From CAZTVF01 sp964616985 (lineage in GTDB: Bacteria; Planctomycetota; Phycisphaerae; SM23-33): 40,955 nt of DNA. The notes beneath the pieces were generated by a model, which had not been told where the DNA came from, ran no database searches, and saw nothing but the letters and a program-made list of their open reading frames with translations. Each line of letters opens with the position of its first letter. Position 1 is the first letter of the stretch. Location of the stretch: positions 1 through 40,955 of the forward strand of contig CAZTVF010000040.1 of NCBI GenBank assembly GCA_964616985.1, given 5' to 3'. Position numbers and translations under genes: made by a program. Positions 31,179-40,948 of this stretch are shown one piece after another.

Positions 31179-31196
31179 CTGTGAAATGTTTCACAG
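31179..31196. promoter_or_regulatory. CRP-type operator
   Basis: A perfect 18-base palindrome CTGTGAAATGTTTCACAG, matching TGTGA-N6-TCACA exactly. It stands alone in the divergent region upstream of the symporter operon. It suggests control by a CRP/FNR-family protein that is not encoded in this window. Confidence 0.6.
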
Positions 31197-31454
31197 GTGC
31201 TCACCCTGAAGAGGCCGTGCAAGTTTCAACGTGTTGTGGCAAACGTGTCCCGCCCTGGCGAGCCCCCCGCGTCGGCATACGCAGCCGAGGCATGCCATCG
31301 CATCGCATACAGCCCAACGCGGCTGGCATGACACTTACGCGAGCAGCATTTGAGACACCCTAAGACTGCATTGGGAACTGGTTACGATTGAGTTAATGTT
31401 GATCGGCGGCCTGCGGGGCGGGTTGCCACGACCGCCGGACAAGAGGTACAATCA

Positions 31455-32192
31455 ATGTCAGCCAGCAAGGGAGCCCACGTGCCCAAGAAACACATCATCA
31501 TTGTCGAGGATGAAGCTGACATCGCCGATCTTGTCGCGATGCGTCTGCGGAAGGAAGGCTACCTCGTCGAGGTGGCCGCCGATGGGCTCGAGGGCCTCAA
31601 GAGAATCAGATCGGAGCCCCCCGACCTGGCCCTGCTGGACGTCATGCTGCCGAGCATGTCCGGCATCGAGTTGGCCAACGAGCTCCATAGCGACCCGCGC
31701 ACGGCGGCCGTCGCGATTGTGATGCTGACGGCGAAGTCCGAGGAGAGCGACATCGTCGTGGGCCTCAAGATGGGCGCGGACGACTACATCACCAAGCCCT
31801 TCAGCATGTCGGTGCTGGCCGCGCGGATCGAGGCGGTCCTGCGACGCCGCCGCGAGACCACCGCCGGCGGCAAGCAGATCCTGGAGGTCGGTCCGCTGCG
31901 GATCGACCAGCAGCGGCACTGCGTCGAACTCGCCGGTCGCGAACTCACCCTCACGCTCACGGAGTTTCGCCTGCTGACGGCGCTGGTGGCCGCCCGCGGC
32001 CGCGTCCTGAGCCGCAACCAGCTGATCGACCAGGGCATCGGTGCCGACGCCGTGGTCACCGACCGCACGATCGACGTGCACCTGACGGCCCTGCGACGAA
32101 AGCTCGAGGGCGCCCGCGGCCTGATCGAGACGGTCCGCGGCCTGGGTTATCGCCTGGCGGCGGAGGCCGCTGAAGGAGCCGAACCTGCGTAG
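31455..32192 (+). CDS. Two-component response regulator, PhoB/OmpR type
   Basis: 245 residues. The receiver domain (about 11-125) has the acidic pair in VEDEAD (17-22), the phospho-acceptor Asp62 in LLDVMLPSMSG, Thr in VMLTAKSEE, and Lys in DDYITKPFS. The winged-helix DNA-binding domain (about 145-238) has LTLTEFRLLTALVAARGRVLSRNQLID and the wing region RTIDVHLTALRRKLE, GLGYRL. The ATG at 31455 has AGAGGT seven bases upstream; a GTG at 31479 with AGGGAG is also plausible. It overlaps the kinase gene by eight bases. Phosphate starvation is the typical signal of this family but is not shown here. Confidence 0.93.
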   Translation: MSASKGAHVPKKHIIIVEDEADIADLVAMRLRKEGYLVEVAADGLEGLKRIRSEPPDLALLDVMLPSMSGIELANELHSDPRTAAVAIVMLTAKSEESDIVVGLKMGADDYITKPFSMSVLAARIEAVLRRRRETTAGGKQILEVGPLRIDQQRHCVELAGRELTLTLTEFRLLTALVAARGRVLSRNQLIDQGIGADAVVTDRTIDVHLTALRRKLEGARGLIETVRGLGYRLAAEAAEGAEPA

Positions 32193-33957
32193 TTTCTTCC
32201 TGAAACTGTTCCTGGGCAACCTGCTGCTCATCGTCCTGGCCCTGGCCGCCGGCGGCATCCTCTCCTACCGAAACATCAGCGACCACTTCATGCAGGAGTC
32301 GCAGACCCAGCAGGATCGCATGACCCTCCTGCTCCAGCGGCACTTCCAGACAGTGTGGCCGTTGACGCCGGCGGCGATCCACGAAACCTGCGGCGTCATG
32401 GGGCGTCAGTCGCACTTTCGCGTCACGGTCGTCGCGGCCGATGGGCTGGTGCTGGGCGACAGTGAGGCCGATCCCAACCAGATGGAGAACCACCGCCGCA
32501 GCGACCGGGAGGAAGTGATCGTCGCCCTCGCCGGCCGGCCGGGAGAGCAGCGGCGCCACAGCAGCACGCTGGGCGTCACGTTCCGCTACGTCGCACAGCC
32601 CATCGTATACAAGGGAGCCGTGGTCGCCGCCGTGCGACTGGCCGCCCCGGTCCAGGATTTCACTGCCAGCCAGACCTTCATCCGCGACGCGCTGCTCGGC
32701 GCAGCCGGCACGACAACTCTCGTCTCGGTGCTGCTGGCCCTGCTGATCAACCGCCTGTGGTCCAAGCCGCTCAAACGCATCGCGACGGCCGCCCGGCAGG
32801 TGGCCTCGGGCGATCTGCAATCGCCGATCCACGTCCGCAGTTCGGGCGAACTCGCCGAGCTCGCCGCGGCCTTGAACGAGATGCGCAAGAACCTCTCGCA
32901 GCAGATCGACGCCACCGCCACCGGGCAGGAGCATCTCCAGACCGTGGTGGCCAACCTGCAGGACGGCCTGATCGCGATGGACCGCGACCTCAAGGTGGTG
33001 CTGATGAACCAGGCCGCCGCCGGCCTGCTCGCCGTCAGCTCTCGGCCGGTGGGGGCGACGATCCAGGCGGTCGTCCGCAACGCCGACATCCTGGGCCTGT
33101 GCGAGAAGGTCGTCACCTCCGGCCAGGCCGGCGGGCGGCAGATCGAGGTGCTGAGGGATTCCCGCCTTCGGACGCTCGATATCCGCATGGCCCCCATCGC
33201 CCAAGGCTCCGACGCCATCGCCTACCTGCTGGTCATTCGCGATGTGACCGAGCTGGCGCGCGCCGCGGCCATGAAGGCGGAATTCGTCGCCAACGCCTCG
33301 CACGAGCTTCGCACGCCGGTGGCCACACTGCGGGCGGCCGTCGACTCGTTCGCCGACGCCAACGTGGCCGACGCGGCGGGCCTGCAGAAGATCGCGGCGA
33401 TCTTCAACCGCCACGTCACGCGACTGGAGAACATGACGCGTGACCTGCTGGACCTGCACGTGGTCGAGAGCGGGCGGCTGAAGCTGCAGGCCAGCGAGTT
33501 CCCCCTGGAGGCAGTCCGCGCTTGGGCCGCGGAAATGTTCGCCCCCCGTGCGAAGGACAAGGGCGTGTCGCTGCAGATCGCCGTCAACCCCGAAGGAGCC
33601 ACCTTCCGCAGCGACCGTAAGCTCCTGGAACTCATCGTGCAGAACCTGGTCGACAACGCGCTGAAATACACCGCCGCCGGCGGCAGCGTTCATTGTTCGC
33701 TGCAGATCGTGGCTCAATCGCTCGTGCTTCGCGTGAGCGACACGGGCTGCGGAATCCGGCAGGAGGACCAGGCACATGTATTCGAACGTTTCTTCCAGGT
33801 CGACGCCAGCCGCACCGGCGACACCCGCCAGCGCGGCACGGGCCTGGGGCTGGCCATCGTCAAACACGCCGCCGACCGCCTGTCCGCGCACCTGGAGCTT
33901 CAAAGCGAGCTGCAGCGTGGCACGACCCTGACGGTGACGATTCCGCACATGGGCTAA
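32185..33957 (+). CDS. Sensor histidine kinase, PhoR-like (CTG start)
   Basis: 590 residues from CTG at 32185. The first segment (about 8-27) and a second (about 170-190) are membrane helices around a periplasmic sensor of ~140 residues. Then come HAMP (193-240) and PAS (250-355). HisKA follows with ASHELRTP (His373) and HATPase (about 475-590) with VQNLVDNALKYT, VSDTGCGI and GTGLGLAIVKH. AAGGAG (32173-32178) is six bases before the CTG. No ATG, GTG or TTG occurs in frame before 32290, and starting at 32290 would remove the first helix. The start overlaps the regulator stop, so it is coupled to it. Confidence 0.88.
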   Translation: MRSFFLKLFLGNLLLIVLALAAGGILSYRNISDHFMQESQTQQDRMTLLLQRHFQTVWPLTPAAIHETCGVMGRQSHFRVTVVAADGLVLGDSEADPNQMENHRRSDREEVIVALAGRPGEQRRHSSTLGVTFRYVAQPIVYKGAVVAAVRLAAPVQDFTASQTFIRDALLGAAGTTTLVSVLLALLINRLWSKPLKRIATAARQVASGDLQSPIHVRSSGELAELAAALNEMRKNLSQQIDATATGQEHLQTVVANLQDGLIAMDRDLKVVLMNQAAAGLLAVSSRPVGATIQAVVRNADILGLCEKVVTSGQAGGRQIEVLRDSRLRTLDIRMAPIAQGSDAIAYLLVIRDVTELARAAAMKAEFVANASHELRTPVATLRAAVDSFADANVADAAGLQKIAAIFNRHVTRLENMTRDLLDLHVVESGRLKLQASEFPLEAVRAWAAEMFAPRAKDKGVSLQIAVNPEGATFRSDRKLLELIVQNLVDNALKYTAAGGSVHCSLQIVAQSLVLRVSDTGCGIRQEDQAHVFERFFQVDASRTGDTRQRGTGLGLAIVKHAADRLSAHLELQSELQRGTTLTVTIPHMG

Positions 33958-34138
33958 TGGCGCCGCGCTGGGCAGATCGTGCAGGGCACATTCGGTGCCA
34001 CCTCAACGCTGCTCGGTGCCAGCCGGCAGGATTCCCGCGACCGCTTGGGCGAGATGCCTCGCAACACGAAAGCACGGCCCCTGGCGGGCGGGGCCAGTTT
34101 CGCTTGACGCTCCGGGGCCCAATCGCGAAACTAAACGC

Positions 34139-35674
34139 ATGGTCTCCGCATTTCAACTGCCGTCCCAGACTCTGTCGGCGCTGGTCGACGCCTCGGCCGC
34201 CATCAATGCAGCCCAGGGCCTCGATGAAACCCTCACCGCCATCGCCCGCGCCGCCGCCGCGGTGATGAAGGGCGAAGCCGCCTCCGTCATCATGCTCGAC
34301 GAGCCGCGCGGCAAGCAGGTCTTCCGCGCCGCCGTCGGCGATCGCAGCGAGCAACTCCTCGGCATGGAGTACGACCAGGGTCTGGGCATCAGCGGCAAGG
34401 TCATGCACTCCGGCCAGGCCGTCATCGTCAACGACGTCCGCAAGGAACGGGCCCACTACAAAGACATCGACAACATGATCTCGTTCCAGACACGGAGCAT
34501 GATCGCCGCCCCGCTGATGCACAAGGGCAAGAAGCTCGGCGTGGTGGAGGTTCTCAACCCCGTCCAGGCCCCGCAGTTCGACGAATCGGATCTCGAACTC
34601 TGCCGCATCTTCGCCAACCTCGCCGCCATCGCCGCCGCCAACGCGCAGCTCTACGACCGCCTGCAGCGCGAGAACCGCGGCCTCAAGCAGGCCCTCCGCA
34701 GCCACCACGGCGAGATGATCGGCGCGAGCCTGGCCATGCGCGGCGTGCAGGACCTCATCCGCCGCGTCGCACCCTCGTCGGCCACCGTGCTGCTGCTGGG
34801 CGAGACGGGCACGGGCAAGGAGCTCACCGCCCGCGCCATCCATGCCGAGAGCCCCCGAGCCGACCGCGCGTTCATCGCCGTCAACTGCGCCGCCCTGCCC
34901 GAGACCCTGCTGGAGAGCGAACTGTTCGGCCACGAAGCCGGCGCCTTCACCGGCGCCAACGGCCGAAAGCTCGGCCGCTTCGAGCTGGCCGAGGGCGGCA
35001 CGATCTTCCTCGATGAGATCGGCGAGGTGCCCCAGAGCATCCAGGTCAAGCTCCTCCGCGTGCTGCAGGAGAAGGAGATCGTCCGCGTGGGCGGCACCCG
35101 CACGATCGGCTGCGACGTCCGCGTGATCGCCGCGACCAACCGCGACTTGGGCGAGGGCATCCGCACCGGCCGCTTTCGCGAGGACCTGTACTACCGCCTC
35201 AACGTGTTCCCGATCACCGTGCCGCCCCTGCGCGAGCGCCGCGAGGACATCCCGCTGCTGGCCCATCACTTCGTAAAGAGGATCGCCTCGGAGATGAAGA
35301 CCCGCCCGCCGCAGATCTCGCAGGACACGCTGGCCGCCCTCGTGCGGTATTCCTACCCCGGCAACATCCGCGAGCTGCAGAACGTGCTGGAGCGGGCCTG
35401 CCTGCTGTGCACGTGCGTGGGCGAGAACACCGACGGCTGCTGCCTGCTGCCCGAGCACCTGCCCCACGATCTCTTGGGCGAGACCAGCCCCGCCGCCACC
35501 TTGGCGCCCGCCACCCCCAACGCCCTGGCCGGCAGCGAGAAGGCCATGGTCCTCAACGCCCTTCGCCAGGCCAATTGGAACCAGACCCGCGCCGCCAAAG
35601 AACTCGGCATCACCCGCGATAACATGCGCTACCGCATCAAGAAGTACGGCATCGAGATGCCCGGGCAATCGTAG
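34139..35674 (+). CDS. Sigma-54-dependent activator, GAF-AAA-Fis type
   Basis: 511 residues. A GAF sensor domain (about 12-170) binds an unknown small ligand. The AAA+ domain (about 190-430) has Walker A GETGTGKE (221-228), the sigma-54-contacting loop GAFTGA (268-273) and Walker B GGTIFLDEIGE (286-296). A Fis-type HTH ends the protein (about 470-508: NQTRAAKELGITRDNMRYRIKKYGI). It therefore acts on sigma-54 RNA polymerase. The frame is open to 33995, but the extra N-terminus is Arg/Pro-rich and not protein-like. The ATG at 34139 lacks a good ribosome binding site. It stands 180 bases after the kinase. Its targets are unknown. Confidence 0.9.
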   Translation: MVSAFQLPSQTLSALVDASAAINAAQGLDETLTAIARAAAAVMKGEAASVIMLDEPRGKQVFRAAVGDRSEQLLGMEYDQGLGISGKVMHSGQAVIVNDVRKERAHYKDIDNMISFQTRSMIAAPLMHKGKKLGVVEVLNPVQAPQFDESDLELCRIFANLAAIAAANAQLYDRLQRENRGLKQALRSHHGEMIGASLAMRGVQDLIRRVAPSSATVLLLGETGTGKELTARAIHAESPRADRAFIAVNCAALPETLLESELFGHEAGAFTGANGRKLGRFELAEGGTIFLDEIGEVPQSIQVKLLRVLQEKEIVRVGGTRTIGCDVRVIAATNRDLGEGIRTGRFREDLYYRLNVFPITVPPLRERREDIPLLAHHFVKRIASEMKTRPPQISQDTLAALVRYSYPGNIRELQNVLERACLLCTCVGENTDGCCLLPEHLPHDLLGETSPAATLAPATPNALAGSEKAMVLNALRQANWNQTRAAKELGITRDNMRYRIKKYGIEMPGQS

Positions 35675-35681
35675 AACGCAA

Positions 35682-35769
35682 GGGATAAGGGACCAAGGGA
35701 CCGGGGACCAAGGGGCTGGCGGCGATGCGTCACAACGCGCGGTGCCACCCCCAAACTTGTTTGGGGGTG
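35682..35769. repeat. GGGACCAAGG word repeat and perfect hairpin
   Basis: The first half (35682-35718) repeats variants of AAGGGACC. The second is a perfect 11-base-pair hairpin, CACCCCCAAAC 35746-35756 with GTTTGGGGGTG 35759-35769, and a 2-base loop. There is no U-tract on either side. Confidence 0.55.
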
Positions 35770-35839
35770 AGAACAACTACCGGCCCGGGGGGATTGTGAA
35801 CGATCAATCAAGGAATTGATGTGCCATTGGCAGTCCTGA

Positions 35840-35977
35840 TTACCGCACTCGACGCCGATTCTTTCTATAAGTCTTGAGATCCATTGCTTTGAGGGACTGC
35901 TCTTTTCGATATCGTCTTCTATTAGGATACCGGCCGATGACTCGCGCGATGTCCTTGCCGTGGACGACTTTGGGCAT
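35840..35977 (-). CDS. Small, very basic protein of unknown function
   Basis: 45 residues, 11 Arg and 6 Lys. It opens MPKVVHGKDIARVIGRYPNR and continues with Arg/Lys/Tyr-rich blocks (RRRYRKEQ, MDLKTYRKNRRRVR). A strong AAAGGAG lies six bases before the ATG, which supports real translation. It lies 67 bases past the end of the NifA-like gene, on the same strand. It does not match ribosomal proteins known to me. It could bind RNA or DNA, which is a guess from charge. Confidence 0.6.
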   Translation of the reverse strand: MPKVVHGKDIARVIGRYPNRRRYRKEQSLKAMDLKTYRKNRRRVR

Positions 35978-36044
35978 AGGGTCTCCTTTCATTGTTCCGA
36001 ATCGGCAAGCGGGGCCGACGGCCCCCCTACCAGCCGAGCATACG

Positions 36045-37601
<1,557 letters not shown>

Positions 37602-37739
37602 GGGGAGGTCTCCTATCCAAACCCCAGAATGACATTAGTGTCCCAAACCGTCAACCGTATAACATTTCTGTACGAGTGTAGTAGAAGGGCTTAAGTCTCA
37701 TTTGCGCGACGCGGCGGGAATCCCCACGGCAAGAGCGCC

Positions 37740-37780
37740 TTGACAAACCAGCCATTTCGCGAAAGCATGTTGCGACATGC
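37740..37780 (+). promoter_or_regulatory. Possible promoter and operator of the sugar gene cluster
   Basis: TTGACA at 37740-37745 is a perfect -35, but the -10 at 17 bases (AAGCAT) is weak. Directly after it, GCATGT-TGCG-ACATGC (37765-37780) is a 6-4-6 dyad, placed where a repressor could block a start. Confidence 0.35.
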
Positions 37781-37802
37781 GACCTTCCTGAAAGGAGCCG
37801 CC

Positions 37803-38588
37803 ATGAAGACTTCGTGCAGTTCGTGGAGCTATCACCGCACGTTCGAAGCCGGCAAGATGGACCAGATGAGTTGGCTGAAGGAGTGCGCCGCCATCGGCCT
37901 CGACGGCGTGGAGCTTCTGGGCCGACACTTCCCCTCCACCGATCGAGACTACCTCGTGAAGCTCAAGAAGGCGTGCACCGACCTGCACCTGACGATCGCG
38001 CAGGTGTCGGCCAACGGGCACCTGACCGTCAGCGACGACGCGCAGCGCGCGAAGGAAGTGCAGGACATTGCCCGCTGGGTCGAGGTGGCCGCCTTCCTGG
38101 GCGCCCCCACCGTGCGGTTCTTCTGCGGCAGCGGGCCCGAGCTCGCCGCCGGCGGCGAGACGCTGTACAAAAAGGTCGTCGAAGCGATGCGGCAGGTGGC
38201 CGTCGCCGGCGAGAAGCACGGCGTGGTGATGGCCCTGGAGAACCACGGCAACACGACGGCCGAGCAGGTGCTGTCGCTGCGGAAGGACGTGAACCACCCG
38301 TTCCTGAAGTTCACGCTGGACACGGGCAACTTCCCGCCCCACAGCACCGTGAGCCCCACCACGTATCCGAGCATCGAACAGGCTGCGCCCTACGCCGCGA
38401 TCGTGCACGCGAAGTTCTTCAACGTCGCCGCCGACGGGGCCGAGCGCGAGTTCGACTGGCTGCGGATCCGCGACATCCTGGCCGGGGCCGGCTTCCGCGG
38501 GTTCCTCTCGATCGAATACGAAGGCGCAGACCCCGACGAGCCCGCCGTGGTCAAACGCATTGCGGGATTCCTCAAGAAGCTGAGGTAG
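37803..38588 (+). CDS. Xylose isomerase-like TIM-barrel protein (sugar epimerase/isomerase)
   Basis: 261 residues. AP endonuclease family 2/xylose isomerase-like barrel: GLDGVELLGRHF after the first strand, FFCGSGPE, then the metal-ligand strands VVMALENHG (Glu), FTLDTGNF (Asp), IVHAKFFN (His) and LSIEYEGADP (Glu). The four acidic/His ligands are those used by such epimerases for a divalent metal. Related enzymes isomerise or epimerise keto-sugars and inositols; the substrate is unknown. AAAGGAG lies five bases before this ATG; the frame further up is rejected. It is first of three linked genes. Confidence 0.85.
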   Translation: MKTSCSSWSYHRTFEAGKMDQMSWLKECAAIGLDGVELLGRHFPSTDRDYLVKLKKACTDLHLTIAQVSANGHLTVSDDAQRAKEVQDIARWVEVAAFLGAPTVRFFCGSGPELAAGGETLYKKVVEAMRQVAVAGEKHGVVMALENHGNTTAEQVLSLRKDVNHPFLKFTLDTGNFPPHSTVSPTTYPSIEQAAPYAAIVHAKFFNVAADGAEREFDWLRIRDILAGAGFRGFLSIEYEGADPDEPAVVKRIAGFLKKLR

Positions 38589-38589
38589 T

Positions 38590-38760
38590 CCACGAAGAAG
38601 AAGAAAGAGCGGTCCACGAACCTGCCTGCCGGCAGGCAGGTTACACAGATTGCACGAAAGCGGAAGAAGAAGCTGTCCACAAACCTGCCTGCTAGCAGGT
38701 CCGTGAATGAGTCTTTCCTTCTTCGTGAAATCCGTGCAATTCGTGGACAACTCCCTCTGG
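38590..38760. repeat. Complex repeat with long perfect palindrome
   Basis: The first two thirds hold two copies of GTCCAC(A/G)AA..CCTGCCTGC words. The first includes a perfect palindrome of 24 bases at 38620-38643 with core CCTGCCGGCAGG. The second includes CCTGCTAGCAGG. The last third (38727-38756) has the inverted words AATCCGTG and TTCGTGGAC. It fills the gap between the two TIM-barrel genes. Confidence 0.6.
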
Positions 38761-38796
38761 TTGCCGTTTGAATTGCTTTGAGGACTGGAGAAACAG

Positions 38797-39657
38797 ATGA
38801 AGATTGGCGTGATGGTTGAATCGTTCCGCGCGGGGCTGGATGGCGGCTTGAAGGCGGCGGCGGAGGTTGGTGCACAGGGCGTGCAGATCTTCGCCACCAG
38901 CGGCGAGATGCATCCCGACAACCTCGTCGGCAAGGCACGCAACGCGCTGCAGCGGCGGATTGGGAACATGAACCTGCAACTGGCGGCCTTGTGCGGCGAC
39001 TTCGGCGGCCACGGCTTCCAGAACGCGCAGGAGAATCCCAAGCGGATCGACGAGTCCAAGAAGGTGATGGACCTGGCGCTGGACCTGGGCTGCAACGTGG
39101 TGACGACGCACGTGGGCGTGATCCCCGCCGACAAGGCCCACCCGCGATACGCGATCATGGCCAAAGCGGCCGAGCAACTGGGCAGCTACGGCGAGAAGAT
39201 CGGGGCGACCTTCGCCATCGAGACCGGCCCCGAGCCGGCGGCGGTGCTGCGGGCCTTCCTGCAGGACATCGGCATGCCCAAGGGCATTGGCGTCAACTTC
39301 GATCCGGCCAACCTGGTCATGCTGTACGAGGAGAACATCCCGGAGGCGGTGGCGGCGCTGGCCCCGTACATCGTGCACACGCACGCCAAGGACGGCAAGA
39401 TGCTCAAGCGGGCCGACGTGGAGGTGCTGTTCGGCCTGCGTCCCCCGCCGGGCGAGGATGTTGTGAAGTGGAAGGATTACATCCTCGAGTTGCCGCTGGG
39501 CCTGGGCGGCGTGAAGTTCGACACGTACCTGGCTGCCTTGAAAAAGGCGGGCTTCGACGGATTCCTCACCATCGAACGCGAGGTCGGCGACGACCCGCGC
39601 AAAGACATCGAGATGGCCGTGGGCTTCCTGCGGGACAAGATTGCACAACTGAAGTGA
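38797..39657 (+). CDS. Xylose isomerase-like TIM-barrel protein, second
   Basis: 286 residues of the same superfamily as the gene at 37803 but not closely alike. Metal-site strands are FAIETGPEP (Glu), GVNFDPANLVM (Asp), IVHTHAKDG (His) and LTIEREVGDD (Glu). VVTTHVGVIP lies in the middle strand. Relatives occur in sugar or inositol degradation clusters beside Gfo/Idh/MocA enzymes, as here. GGAG lies six bases before the ATG. Confidence 0.85.
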   Translation: MKIGVMVESFRAGLDGGLKAAAEVGAQGVQIFATSGEMHPDNLVGKARNALQRRIGNMNLQLAALCGDFGGHGFQNAQENPKRIDESKKVMDLALDLGCNVVTTHVGVIPADKAHPRYAIMAKAAEQLGSYGEKIGATFAIETGPEPAAVLRAFLQDIGMPKGIGVNFDPANLVMLYEENIPEAVAALAPYIVHTHAKDGKMLKRADVEVLFGLRPPPGEDVVKWKDYILELPLGLGGVKFDTYLAALKKAGFDGFLTIEREVGDDPRKDIEMAVGFLRDKIAQLK

Positions 39658-39784
39658 CGGTAGCCTGCGGCCAGTTCACGACCACTGCTGTCTTGACTGG
39701 CTGCCGGCTTCTGGTTACTGGTTACCTCGTCTGAATTCGTAGATCGATCCGGAATCACAACCGAGACTAGAAGGCGACTCAACC

Positions 39785-40834
39785 ATGGCGAAGACTCTCA
39801 AGATTGGCATCATCGGAATGGGCACGATCGGGCCGGTTCACGCGGCCGCGATCCAGGCGACGGGCGAGGCCGAATTGGCCATCATCTGCGACATCGACAA
39901 GAACAAGCTCGACGACCGCGGCAAGCGGTTCAACGTGGCCAACCGCGTGGAGGACTACCGCCAGCTGCTGGCCTCCGACGTCGACGCCGTCTACGTCTGC
40001 GTGGGCAACAACCTCCACCGCGACTTCGCCGTCGCGGCTCTGCAGGCGGGCAAGAACGTCTTCCTCGAAAAGCCCATGGCCATGAACGCCCAGCAGGCCG
40101 CCCAGATCGTCGCCGCGCAGAAGAAGAGCGGCAAGGTCCTGCAGATCGGCATGGTGCAGCGGCAGCAGGCGCAGTCGCAGGTCGTGCGCGACTACATCCA
40201 GAAGGGCCTGTTCGGCGACATCTATCACATGCGGGCCGTGCTCATCCGCCGCCGCGGAATTCCCGGCCTGGGCGGCTGGTTCACCACCAAGGCCCTCTCG
40301 GGCGGCGGGCCGATCATCGACATCGGCGTGCACTGGTTCGACCTGTCGATGTGGCTGGCCGATGCCTGGAAGCCCCGGGCCGTCAGCGCCATGACCTACG
40401 CGAAATTCGGCCCGCGGATGAAGGGCTACAAGTACGTCGACATGTGGGCCGGCCCGCCGAACTTCAAGGGCGCCTTCGACGTCGAGGACTACGCCACCGG
40501 CTTCGTCCGTTTCGATAACGACGCGACGTTGAGCTTCCAGGTCGCCTGGGCCCTCAACGCCGCCGACGAGGCCCATGTCAACGTCATGGGTGACAAGGGC
40601 GGGGCCCGCCTGATGGACGGCAAGGTCGTCAACATGTACGGCGAAGACAACGGCCGCGTCGCCGACCTGCAGCCCAAGTTCCCCGACGTCAACGGCTTTG
40701 AGATGCAGGCCCGCACGTTCTTCGCCGCCTGCCGCGGCGAGGCCGCCCCCGGCGAGCAGGGTCTGGCTGTCATGAAGCTCATCGACGCCATCTACGCCTC
40801 CAGCGCCAGCGGCAAGGAAGTGACGATCAAGTAG
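39785..40834 (+). CDS. Gfo/Idh/MocA family oxidoreductase
   Basis: 349 residues. The Rossmann NAD(P) site GIIGMGTIG is at 8-16, and CDIDKNK marks the end of the second strand. EKPMA (95-99) has the family Lys. The C-terminal domain starts near 125 and has GGGPIIDIGVHWFDL (173-187) with the His-Asp pair of the active site. It oxidises or reduces a hydroxyl of a sugar or polyol with NAD(P). With the two TIM barrels it makes a three-gene sugar module. No signal peptide is seen, so it is cytoplasmic. The start follows the usual spacing, with GAGACT/AAGGCG-like weak sites. Confidence 0.92.
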   Translation: MAKTLKIGIIGMGTIGPVHAAAIQATGEAELAIICDIDKNKLDDRGKRFNVANRVEDYRQLLASDVDAVYVCVGNNLHRDFAVAALQAGKNVFLEKPMAMNAQQAAQIVAAQKKSGKVLQIGMVQRQQAQSQVVRDYIQKGLFGDIYHMRAVLIRRRGIPGLGGWFTTKALSGGGPIIDIGVHWFDLSMWLADAWKPRAVSAMTYAKFGPRMKGYKYVDMWAGPPNFKGAFDVEDYATGFVRFDNDATLSFQVAWALNAADEAHVNVMGDKGGARLMDGKVVNMYGEDNGRVADLQPKFPDVNGFEMQARTFFAACRGEAAPGEQGLAVMKLIDAIYASSASGKEVTIK

Positions 40835-40902
40835 CACGCGGGCTTCACAACATGTCAGCCCACGGCCCAAGCCTGGGAGCCCCGGGATCCTCGACGATCT
40901 CT

Positions 40903-40948
40903 AGCCCCGCCAGGGGCGACACAACCTCGTGCCGCCCCTGACGGGGCT
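40903..40948. repeat. AGCCCCG..GGGGCG hairpin
   Basis: Arms 40903-40918 and 40933-40948 are inverted, 15 of 16 bases alike, with a 14-base loop. Each arm also contains AGCCCCG or CGGGGCT as in the copy at 24509. It lies past the oxidoreductase stop and may act as its end, though no U-tract is present before the window stops. Confidence 0.55.

Larger units (their letters stand above)
31040..31454. other. Divergent regulatory region, symporter operon / two-component genes
   Basis: 415 bases without a gene. The left half is AT-rich and has the CRP-type palindrome (31179-31196) and likely minus-strand promoter parts. The right half has a loose plus-strand promoter, TTGGGA 31370-31375 with TAATGT near 31393-31398, before the response regulator. 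No other repeat or ORF stands out. Confidence 0.5.

Noticed and set aside
31323..31339. Sigma-54 promoter TGGCATG..TTACGC
   Set aside because: The GG and GC doublets are 12 bases apart instead of 10, and the -12 element is poor.
35746..35769. Intrinsic terminator of the sigma-54 activator
   Set aside because: The hairpin is perfect but no U-tract follows on either strand, so it was listed as a repeat.
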